Below are positions 1 to 5,261 of a stretch of 6,555 nt of DNA, one piece after another. How positions within the stretch are numbered: position 1 is the stretch's first letter; each line of letters opens with the position of its first letter. The notes beneath the pieces are model-generated. The model saw only the letters and a list, made by a program, of their open reading frames with translations, made no database searches and was not told the DNA's origin. A program made the position numbers and the translations under genes. Origin of the DNA: Dehalococcoidales bacterium (lineage in GTDB: Bacteria; Chloroflexota; Dehalococcoidia; Dehalococcoidales; Fen-1064); contig DAOUVG010000091.1 of the NCBI GenBank assembly GCA_030667735.1, positions 1 through 6,555 of the forward strand, given 5' to 3'.

Positions 1-1
1 T

Positions 2-100
2 GGCCTCCTGCGTACCAGCCTCAAGAAGGTTGTGGACGAAGGACGGTTGAGTCCGACCGGAAGAGGGAGAGCCCGAGTGTACAGCCGGACAGGTGAGTAG
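2..100 (+). CDS. C-terminal fragment of a winged-helix-like protein (5' end outside window)
   Basis: An open frame runs from the window edge to a TAG at 98-100 and gives 32 residues. The fragment begins GLLRTSLKKVVDEG, is followed by a short Leu-Ser-Pro-Thr stretch, and ends with a GRGRARVYS segment. A helix ending in a Val-Val-Asp-Glu-Gly turn followed by a basic, Gly/Arg-rich beta-hairpin and an aromatic residue resembles the recognition helix and wing of winged-helix DNA-binding domains. These domains often close transcription regulators or the C-terminus of AlbA/HATPase-type proteins. The rest of the gene lies upstream, so the family cannot be named. The other two forward frames give less protein-like sequence. 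The gene is followed by about 200 non-coding bases and then a bidirectional terminator. Confidence 0.5.
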   Translation, partial: GLLRTSLKKVVDEGRLSPTGRGRARVYSRTGE

Positions 101-137
101 AGCGTAGCCTTACCACCGGCGGAGTCATCAGAGACAG

Positions 138-157
138 CTTCTCTGGTATCAGAGAAG
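138..157. repeat. Perfect 8-bp inverted repeat with GTAT loop
   Basis: CTTCTCTG (138-145) pairs exactly with CAGAGAAG (150-157) around the loop GTAT. The downstream arm overlaps GAAG-AGTT-CTTC (154-165), which could form a competing 4-bp hairpin. No T-tract follows, so it is not a standard intrinsic terminator. It could act as a 3'-end stabilising structure for the upstream transcript. Confidence 0.5.
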
Positions 158-169
158 AGTTCTTCGTGA

Positions 170-183
170 CTGACTGCAGTCAG
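170..183. repeat. Perfect 14-bp palindrome CTGACTGCAGTCAG
   Basis: The 14 bases equal their own reverse complement, centred between 176 and 177, and the symmetry breaks immediately outside. The site could be an operator for a dimeric protein or simply chance. It lies 12 bases after the preceding hairpin and no promoter is visible beside it. Confidence 0.4.
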
Positions 184-301
184 GGCAAGTTAAAGTCAGA
201 GCAGTCTGCCTCTTCATCGATAGGCACGGCCGCTGCGGACCGGCAGCCAACGAGACGTTGCACAAGGGCCTGGATTGTTACCCTCGGAGGATAAAAGAAG
301 A

Positions 302-334
302 GGCTGGGCATCCCGATACCGGGAAAACCCAGCC
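302..334. terminator. Bidirectional intrinsic terminator
   Basis: GGCTGGG (302-308) pairs with CCCAGCC (328-334). Inside it TCCCG (311-315) pairs with CGGGA (320-324) around the loop ATAC, giving a long GC-rich stem with a small internal asymmetry. On the + strand it is followed by a pyrimidine-rich CTTTCTATTCT. On the - strand it is followed by TCTTCTTTTAT. It lies 32 bases beyond the stop codon of the - strand zinc-ribbon gene and downstream of the + strand fragment, so it can serve both converging transcripts. Confidence 0.75.
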
Positions 335-366
335 CTTTCTATTCTAATGGGATATGCCAGCAAAAC

Positions 367-507
367 CTAGCTCTTTCCGATTCGGAACATCTTGGTGCTA
401 CACGTAGGGCAGACACCTTGTGTTGCCGGTTTCCCGTTCTTCATGGTGATGGCCTTGGCGTCCTTCATCTCCCTCTTGGCACGGCACTTTACACAATAGG
501 CTTCCAT
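367..507 (-). CDS. Small zinc-ribbon protein, DUF5679-like (46 aa)
   Basis: This reading frame starts MEAYCVKCRAKREM and ends MFRIGKS. It has two Cys pairs, C5-x-x-C8 and C33-x-x-C36, spaced as in a single zinc ribbon. Between them lies a lysine-rich hairpin (KAITMKNGKPATQG). The sequence matches my recollection of the DUF5679 family, short proteins common in Chloroflexota and some archaea and of unknown function. A role in nucleic-acid or ribosome contact is only inferred from the zinc ribbon and high basic content. The start is fixed by a strong GGGAGG Shine-Dalgarno (515-520 on the - strand) 7 bases before the ATG. A -35/-10 promoter lies just upstream and an intrinsic terminator follows the stop, so it is probably a monocistronic gene of complete, normal family length. 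Confidence 0.9.
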   Translation of the reverse strand: MEAYCVKCRAKREMKDAKAITMKNGKPATQGVCPTCSTKMFRIGKS

Positions 508-532
508 ACAATTTCCTCCCTTGTTTTCACCG

Positions 533-561
533 AGCCTACAACATTCACATCTTCATGTCAA
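533..561 (-). promoter_or_regulatory. Sigma70-type promoter of the zinc-ribbon gene
   Basis: On the - strand a perfect TTGACA -35 box (561-556) is followed after 17 bases by TAGGCT (538-533) as a weak -10 box. Transcription would start near 526, giving a leader of about 18 bases that contains the ribosome binding site. The -35 box overlaps the first unit of the tandem 10-bp repeats, so a protein bound there would sit beside RNA polymerase. Confidence 0.55.
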
Positions 562-600
562 GTAACGTTGAGTTACGTTGAGTTACGTTGAGTTACGGTG
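561..600. repeat. Four tandem 10-bp direct repeats (AGTTACGTTG), candidate operator
   Basis: The units are AGTAACGTTG, AGTTACGTTG, AGTTACGTTG and AGTTACGGTG, head to tail without spacers. The two central copies are identical and the outer two each differ by one base. The period of 10 bases places every unit on nearly the same face of the helix. The array directly abuts the -35 box of the - strand zinc-ribbon promoter and lies about 100 bp upstream of the divergent SOS-type promoter. An activator or repressor site is the likeliest reading. Confidence 0.7.
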
Positions 601-703
601 ATGAGCAAATATGATTACCACCGTGCTGTTAATAGCCCGGGATTTCCATAAAAGGTAACTGCAGAACTCTCTTCATATCCACAGCATTGCGAGGTACATA
701 CCC

Positions 704-733
704 TTGACAATAGAACATGTGTTCTTATATGAT
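704..733 (+). promoter_or_regulatory. Sigma70-type promoter of the DUF6504-polymerase operon
   Basis: A perfect TTGACA (704-709) is followed after 18 bases by TATGAT (728-733), five of six bases of the -10 consensus. Transcription would begin near 740, giving a leader of about 22 bases before the ATG at 763. The spacer contains a LexA/DinR-type palindrome (713-724), so repression by occlusion of RNA polymerase is expected. Confidence 0.8.
712..725. promoter_or_regulatory. LexA/DinR-type SOS box
   Basis: The core GAAC-ATGT-GTTC (713-724) fits the Gram-positive LexA (DinR) pattern GAAC-RNRY-GTTC at every specified position. The flanking A and T extend the symmetry by one pair, although the Bacillus consensus prefers C and G there. 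It lies between the -35 and -10 boxes of the promoter for a DnaE2-like polymerase operon, which is where an SOS repressor should act. That this organism has a LexA with this specificity is inferred. Confidence 0.75.
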
Positions 734-762
734 AGTAACTCTCGGCTCTTTTGGGGTGTCAT

Positions 763-1011
763 ATGGCCAGGCTTATTGGTGAACCAGTCGAAACCCATAC
801 TGATAGGGACGAAATACCAGATGCCTTCATCTGGCGCAAACGCCTGTATCGTGTTGTGGAAGTTCTCAGTTGCTGGCAAGAGTCGGTTGACTGGTGGAAC
901 GAGAAGCCGCCGCGTTTCTTTGTCAGAGTTAATGCCCGGAACACCAGTTATGGCACCTATGAACTCTGCCGACTTGGGGACGGCTGGTTCCTGCATAGAG
1001 TGCTGGACTGA
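763..1011 (+). CDS. DUF6504 family protein (82 aa), translesion-cassette accessory
   Basis: The protein begins MARLIGEPVETHTDRDEIPD. It then has the pattern FIWRKRLYRVVEVL, a Trp-rich segment with DWW (residues about 44-46), a basic FFVRVNAR strand, and a C-terminal TYELCRLGDGWFLHRVLD. This series of short beta-strands with conserved Trp, Tyr and Arg residues matches my recollection of DUF6504. Members of that family are found next to imuB and dnaE2 in SOS mutagenesis cassettes of Actinobacteria and Chloroflexota. The biochemical role is unknown. The ATG at 763 is preferred over an in-frame TTG at 751 because GGGGTG (753-758) precedes it by 4 bases, and the same GGGGTG precedes the next gene. 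It is the first gene after the SOS-type promoter and lies 20 bases before the polymerase gene, so the two are probably co-transcribed. Confidence 0.85.
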   Translation: MARLIGEPVETHTDRDEIPDAFIWRKRLYRVVEVLSCWQESVDWWNEKPPRFFVRVNARNTSYGTYELCRLGDGWFLHRVLD

Positions 1012-1020
1012 ACCTTATAA

Positions 1021-1026
1021 GGGGTG
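1021..1026 (+). promoter_or_regulatory. Ribosome binding site of the polymerase gene
   Basis: GGGGTG lies 5 bases before the ATG at 1032. It pairs with the anti-Shine-Dalgarno CACCTC through one G-U wobble. The identical hexamer occurs before the DUF6504 start, which supports both chosen starts. Confidence 0.6.
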
Positions 1027-1031
1027 CTGCG

Positions 1032-4000
1032 ATGAGCTTCGTTCATCTCCATGTCCATTCGCAATACAGCTTTCTGGACGGGGCATCACCACTGGACCGT
1101 CTCTTGGAGAAAGCGCAGGCCCTGGGCATGTCGGCATTGGCACTGACAGACCACAACCGGCTTACCGGCGCCATCCGTTTCTACCGGAAGGCTACCGCTC
1201 TCGGCATCAAGCCCATAATCGGGGCTGAGGTGGATGTTGAGGGCGATCATCACCTGACCCTGCTCTGCAAGGATACCCACGGGTACTCCAGCCTGTGTCG
1301 GCTGCTCACCGAGGCCCACCTGTCCAATCGGGGTCGGGAGCCGCAGGCAACCAGGGAGATGCTCCGCAAGTTTCGTACAGGACTTGTTGCTCTCTCCGGG
1401 TGCAGTCGAGGGGAAGTCCCCGTCCTTGTTCGCCGGGGGAAGATTGAAGAGGCCGTGCGGGCCGTCTGCTTCTACAGGGACGTCTACGGAGATGACTTCT
1501 TTATCGAACTGATTAGCCACCCCTCTCAGCAGTGCATCTCAAATAGCTACTGGCTCGCCCAGTTCGCCCGACAGCAACTGGTCCCGGTGGTGGCCACTAA
1601 CAATGTCCACTATGCCGACAGGGAAGATTATGCCGTTAAGGAACTGCTCAATGCCATAGGCCGGAACATACCGGTCGACCAGATTAAAGACCGTCGTACC
1701 ACGGAACAGTACCTCAAGTCGTCGGAGGAGATGGCTTGCCTGTTCCGTGACCTTCCTGACGCACTGGCAGCCACCGGGGAGATCGCCTCGCGGTGCAATC
1801 TGGAACTTGAGCTGGGCAAGCCGCGATTCCCCAGGTTCGATATCCCCGCAGGGGAGACAGAATACGGCCTGCTATCACGGCTTGCCTATGAGAGGGTACT
1901 GGCGAAATACGGCTCGCTTACGCCCGATATCAGACAGCGCATCGAGTACGAACTGGACACCATCAACCGGCTCGGTTTCTGTGGTTACTTCCTCGTCGTC
2001 TGGGATATCGTCCGTTGGGCCAGAGAGAGGGGCATCAGGTGCCAGGCCCGGGGTAGTGCTGCCGATAGTCTGGTGGTCTATCTGCTGGACATCAGCATCG
2101 TCGACCCCATTGCACACGACCTCCTCTTTGAGCGTTTCATGCATCCTCTGCGGCGGGAACTGCCTGACATTGACCTGGACATTGACCGTAAACGGCGAGA
2201 GGAGGTAAGGGATTACATTGCTCAAAAGTATGGCACTGATAATGTTGCCTGTGTGGCCACTATCAACACCTACATGGCCAGAGGGGCAATTCGTGACGTT
2301 GGCAAGGCCTTACAGGTGCCGCAGGAGATTATTGAGGAGGCCTGCAGTGGCATCCACTATCTGTCCGCCTCCCAGTTCCGGGAACATGCCGCCTCTCTCC
2401 CCGAACTGAAGAAGAGCACCATCTACAAGAGGACCGAGCTTGACAGCTTTTTCAAGCTATGCGCGGTGATAGACGGATTCCCCAAGCATCTCTCAGTGCA
2501 CCTCGGCGGGCTGTTAATCGGCGGTGGCCGGCTGTCCGACCTTGTCCCTCTGGAATGGTCCAGCGGTGGGGACATAATCAGCCAGTATGACAAAGATGAT
2601 ATCGAGCAGCTTGGCCTCGTCAAGATGTACGTGTTGTCGCTGCCCACCCTTACAGTTCTGGAAGACACTCTGGCAGATATTAGAAAGAATCACGGCGTAT
2701 CAATTGACCTGGATAATATCCCCGGAGATGACCCGGCTGCCTTTGCCATGCTTCGTGATGGCAAGGCAATCGGCACTTTCCAGTTGGAGTCACCGGCGCA
2801 GAGGGAGATGGCAGGACGGCTCCTGCCGGACCGCTTCGAGGACATTATCGTCTCTATCTCCCTGGTCAGGCCCGGGCCACTGAAATCGAATATGGACAAG
2901 ATATACCTGCCCAGGAGACACGGCAAAGAGTCGGTGACTTACCTGCACCCGAAATTGAAGAATGCTCTTGAAGAGACCCTGGGGGTGATACTCTACCAGG
3001 AGCAGGTGCTCAAGGTGGCCCACGACCTTGCCGGGATGAGCTACGCCGAAGCCGACGGCTTCAGAAGGGCGATGACGCATGACCGCACCACGGAAGAGAT
3101 GGAGAAGATGCGGGGTTCGTTCATCACGGGTGCCGTCAGAAACGATGTCAGTGAGGATATTGCCTCACAGGTCTTCGAGCAGTTGGCTGCCTTCGCTGCC
3201 TACGGCTTCTGCAAGGCCCATGCGGTTGCCTATGCCATCATTGCCTGCCAGACCCTCTGGCTGAAGTGTCACTATCCCGCCGAGTTCTTCGCTGCCGTGC
3301 TGTCGAACCAGCCAATGGGGTATTACCCGCCGCGTGTGCTTGTGGCTGAAGCCAGGAGGTCCGGAGTCAAAATACTCCCCCCCGATGTAAACCACTCTGA
3401 TGACTGCTATACCGTGGAGGATGGTGCCATCCGCGTCAGCCTGAAACAGCTAAGAGGCATGTCCGAAGACGCCCTAGGCTCGATACTATCGGCGAGGATG
3501 CGGGGCTCATTTATCTCCTTGAGAGACTTCGTCCTGCGGACGAATGTTAGCCAGCCCACTATGGAGAACCTGGCCAGGGTTGGTGCGTTTGATTCACTGT
3601 GCGGTCGAGAAGAACTACAATCCCAGCTCCTTATATTGTCGGGACTCCGTCAGAAGACGGGTCGGGGAACGATGTCACTCTTTGAAGATACTCAACCGGA
3701 GCCGGTCCACACTATGGAGGCGGCCAACGATAACAGGAAGGAGAGGATGCTTGCTGAACGGGAGTTGCTGTCATTGAGTATCACGGCACACCCCCTGGAT
3801 TACGTGCTATTGGACGCAGGTATTACCCGGATGAAAGATTTGTACAAGTCGGAGACCGGAAAGCGTGTCGAGATAGTTGGCTCGGTAATCCGTTATCAGA
3901 CTCCTCCTACCAGGAATGGCAACAGGGTAGTATACGTGATAATGGAAGACGGGACAGGAGTAGCCGATGTGACCGTGTTTGGCGATGTCCAGGAGAAGTG

Positions 4001-4175
4001 CGGCCATGTCCTGTTCAGGGAGGGCTGGCTGAGGGTGACGGGTAAGGTCCAGAGAAGAGGTCCAAAGGCACTCTCAATCATTGCGGATAACCTGTACCCC
4101 TTAAGCTTGGAACCGGCTGATTCGGATGGCCCACAACCGGAGTTCCACCTTAATAGTGTAGGGTCATGTAATTAG
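1032..4175 (+). CDS. dnaE2: DnaE2-like C-family DNA polymerase, third catalytic Asp replaced by Tyr
   Basis: The 1047 residues are the normal length for DnaE2-type error-prone polymerase III alpha subunits. The domains run as follows. An N-terminal PHP domain begins HLHVHSQYSFLDG (ligand candidates H7, H9, D16, H41, E66, H74, C124, H193). The palm and fingers carry ARGSAADS (339-346), PDIDLDID with D381 and D383, HLGG (490-493), FQLES (583-587) and RPGP. A helix-hairpin-helix region lies at about 800-855 and an OB fold at about 944-1025. The segment QPMGYYPPRVLVAEARRSGV (760-779) resembles DnaE2. TMSLF (880-884) is a possible beta-clamp motif. The third catalytic carboxylate, E. coli D555 in VKFDFLGL, aligns with Y533 in VKMYVLSL, so normal catalysis is doubtful. 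The LexA-type box upstream implies DNA-damage induction. A replicative DnaE1 is less likely because of this regulation and partner. Confidence 0.9.
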   Translation: MSFVHLHVHSQYSFLDGASPLDRLLEKAQALGMSALALTDHNRLTGAIRFYRKATALGIKPIIGAEVDVEGDHHLTLLCKDTHGYSSLCRLLTEAHLSNRGREPQATREMLRKFRTGLVALSGCSRGEVPVLVRRGKIEEAVRAVCFYRDVYGDDFFIELISHPSQQCISNSYWLAQFARQQLVPVVATNNVHYADREDYAVKELLNAIGRNIPVDQIKDRRTTEQYLKSSEEMACLFRDLPDALAATGEIASRCNLELELGKPRFPRFDIPAGETEYGLLSRLAYERVLAKYGSLTPDIRQRIEYELDTINRLGFCGYFLVVWDIVRWARERGIRCQARGSAADSLVVYLLDISIVDPIAHDLLFERFMHPLRRELPDIDLDIDRKRREEVRDYIAQKYGTDNVACVATINTYMARGAIRDVGKALQVPQEIIEEACSGIHYLSASQFREHAASLPELKKSTIYKRTELDSFFKLCAVIDGFPKHLSVHLGGLLIGGGRLSDLVPLEWSSGGDIISQYDKDDIEQLGLVKMYVLSLPTLTVLEDTLADIRKNHGVSIDLDNIPGDDPAAFAMLRDGKAIGTFQLESPAQREMAGRLLPDRFEDIIVSISLVRPGPLKSNMDKIYLPRRHGKESVTYLHPKLKNALEETLGVILYQEQVLKVAHDLAGMSYAEADGFRRAMTHDRTTEEMEKMRGSFITGAVRNDVSEDIASQVFEQLAAFAAYGFCKAHAVAYAIIACQTLWLKCHYPAEFFAAVLSNQPMGYYPPRVLVAEARRSGVKILPPDVNHSDDCYTVEDGAIRVSLKQLRGMSEDALGSILSARMRGSFISLRDFVLRTNVSQPTMENLARVGAFDSLCGREELQSQLLILSGLRQKTGRGTMSLFEDTQPEPVHTMEAANDNRKERMLAERELLSLSITAHPLDYVLLDAGITRMKDLYKSETGKRVEIVGSVIRYQTPPTRNGNRVVYVIMEDGTGVADVTVFGDVQEKCGHVLFREGWLRVTGKVQRRGPKALSIIADNLYPLSLEPADSDGPQPEFHLNSVGSCN

Positions 4176-4177
4176 CA

Positions 4178-4207
4178 TTGACCGCTTTCTTCATACTAGC
4201 CTATAAT
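4178..4207 (+). promoter_or_regulatory. Strong sigma70-type promoter of the dehydrogenase-aldolase operon
   Basis: TTGACC (4178-4183) is followed after 18 bases by a perfect TATAAT (4202-4207). Transcription would start near 4214, about 30 bases before the TTG start codon. No LexA-type box or other clear operator overlaps it. The promoter begins 2 bases after the polymerase stop codon, and no terminator is visible between the two units, so read-through from the SOS operon is possible. Confidence 0.75.
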
Positions 4208-4228
4208 CAGCAAACAGGGACCAGCTTG

Positions 4229-4236
4229 AAAGGAGG
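4229..4236 (+). promoter_or_regulatory. Ribosome binding site that fixes the TTG start at 4243
   Basis: AAAGGAGG lies 6 bases before TTG at 4243. It is a near-perfect Shine-Dalgarno. The first in-frame ATG is at 4300, inside the predicted first structural elements, so the TTG start is well supported. Confidence 0.8.
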
Positions 4237-4242
4237 ATAAAG

Positions 4243-5259
4243 TTGCCGGAAAAACAATTAAAAGTAGTGCGGGTGGATAGGGGGGGCAATCGTGCCGTTA
4301 TGGAGGAAGAGGCTGAGGAACTGGCCAGGGTGAATGCAGAGCTGGTGGGGGTTGATTGTACCACCGAGGAAGAGATAATTGAGGCGGCCAGGGATGCCGA
4401 TGTCATACTGACGGGGGGCGCTAAGATGACACGCCGGGTTATGGAAGGATTGCCAAAATGCAGGGCAATCGTCCGCTATGGTGTTGGTTATGATACTGTT
4501 GATGTTGATGCCGCTACTGATAACGGCATCCTCGTGGTCAATATCCCGGATTTCTGTTGGGAGGAGGTCTCCAACCATGCCATCGTTCTGCTCATTGCCT
4601 GTGCCAAGAAGCTGGTTATACTGAATAACGCTGTCAAGCAGGATAGCTGGGGGGCAAGTACACGAGCGATGAGACCAATGGTGCAGATTCATGGGCAGAC
4701 TCTGGGGTTGATAGGTTGTGGTAATATTGGGCGAACGACAGCCAGGAAGGCACCGTGCTTTGGGCTGAGGATATTAGGCTACGACCCTTATGTGGATAAA
4801 TCTGCAGCCGAGGAGCACGGGATAACTCTGGTGGATCTGCCCGAGCTGCTCAAGGAGTCTGATTTTGTCTCTCTTCACCCCTTACTGAACGAGGAGACCC
4901 GGCACCTGATTGGGGAAAAGGAATTAAAACAGATGAAGCCAAGCGCCTATCTTATCAATACGTCGAGAGGTCCGGTAGTTGATGAGCCAGCTCTTATCAA
5001 GGCTCTTCAGGAAAAGTGGATTGCCGGTGCTGGGCTGGATGTCTTCGAAAAGGAGCCTGTTGACCCTGATAATCCTCTGCTGAAGATGGACAATGTCGTG
5101 GTGACTCCCCACTCTGCTTCTTATTCCGATGTGGCTTTCAAGCGGTTGAGGACAAGCGTGGGACAGGAGGCAGCCAGAGTTCTCAGTGGGCGATGGCCCA
5201 GGAATGTGGTAAACGAGACCGTTAAACCTAAAGTGAGTTTGGTAAAGGAAGGAAGGTAG
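4243..5259 (+). CDS. NAD-dependent D-2-hydroxyacid dehydrogenase (CtBP/PGDH-like)
   Basis: The 338-residue protein has the two-domain layout of D-isomer-specific 2-hydroxyacid dehydrogenases, which interconvert 2-oxoacids and D-2-hydroxyacids with NAD(H) in the cytoplasm. The substrate domain is residues 1 to about 105 plus the C-terminal end. The nucleotide domain lies between them and carries GLIGCGNIGR with G158, G160 and G163. D181 in GYDPYVD favours NAD over NADP. The catalytic set is R242 (NTSRG), E271 (FEKEP) and H290 (TPHSA). The N-terminal part (RYGVGYDTVDVDAAT) resembles C-terminal-binding-protein-like members more than serine-pathway SerA, and there is no ACT domain. Translation starts at TTG behind a strong AAAGGAGG. 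The stop lies 2 bases before the aldolase start, so the pair is translationally coupled. The substrate cannot be deduced. Glyoxylate/hydroxypyruvate, phosphoglycerate or an aldolase-related 2-oxoacid are all possible. Confidence 0.92.
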   Translation: MPEKQLKVVRVDRGGNRAVMEEEAEELARVNAELVGVDCTTEEEIIEAARDADVILTGGAKMTRRVMEGLPKCRAIVRYGVGYDTVDVDAATDNGILVVNIPDFCWEEVSNHAIVLLIACAKKLVILNNAVKQDSWGASTRAMRPMVQIHGQTLGLIGCGNIGRTTARKAPCFGLRILGYDPYVDKSAAEEHGITLVDLPELLKESDFVSLHPLLNEETRHLIGEKELKQMKPSAYLINTSRGPVVDEPALIKALQEKWIAGAGLDVFEKEPVDPDNPLLKMDNVVVTPHSASYSDVAFKRLRTSVGQEAARVLSGRWPRNVVNETVKPKVSLVKEGR

Positions 5260-5261
5260 AA

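Larger units (their letters stand above)
101..300. other. Gene-free stretch with a hairpin and a palindrome
   Basis: I see no convincing coding sequence on either strand here. The stretch contains a perfect 8-bp stem with a 4-base loop (138-157), a perfect 14-bp palindrome (170-183) and a weaker GCTGC/GCAGC stem around 231-246. It is probably the 3' untranslated region of the gene ending at 100. A small RNA or an attenuator cannot be excluded. The GGAGG at 286-290 is not followed by a usable start codon. Confidence 0.4.

Noticed and set aside
561..600. CRISPR array or replication iterons
   Set aside because: The units are only 10 bp, have no spacers, and no cas gene, replication initiator or AT-rich unwinding region is nearby.
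704..1228. A 174-codon forward open frame overlapping the promoter, the DUF6504 gene and the polymerase start
   Set aside because: It would start on the TTG of the -35 box, overlaps two well-supported genes in another frame, and its translation has no family-like pattern.
1086..1520. A 144-codon - strand open frame inside the polymerase gene
   Set aside because: It is antisense to the conserved PHP domain and its translation looks like a shadow of the coding strand, with no ribosome binding site or promoter.
1747..2208. A 153-codon + strand open frame inside the polymerase gene
   Set aside because: It is out of frame with the conserved polymerase palm and is rich in Ser, Thr and Trp as expected for a frame shadow.
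3377..3383. A run of seven C inside the polymerase gene as a possible frameshift site
   Set aside because: The reading frame continues through it with conserved sequence on both sides (KILPPDVN), so there is no evidence of a shift.
4258..4692. A 144-codon - strand open frame opposite the dehydrogenase
   Set aside because: It is antisense to a clear dehydrogenase gene and has no recognisable motif.
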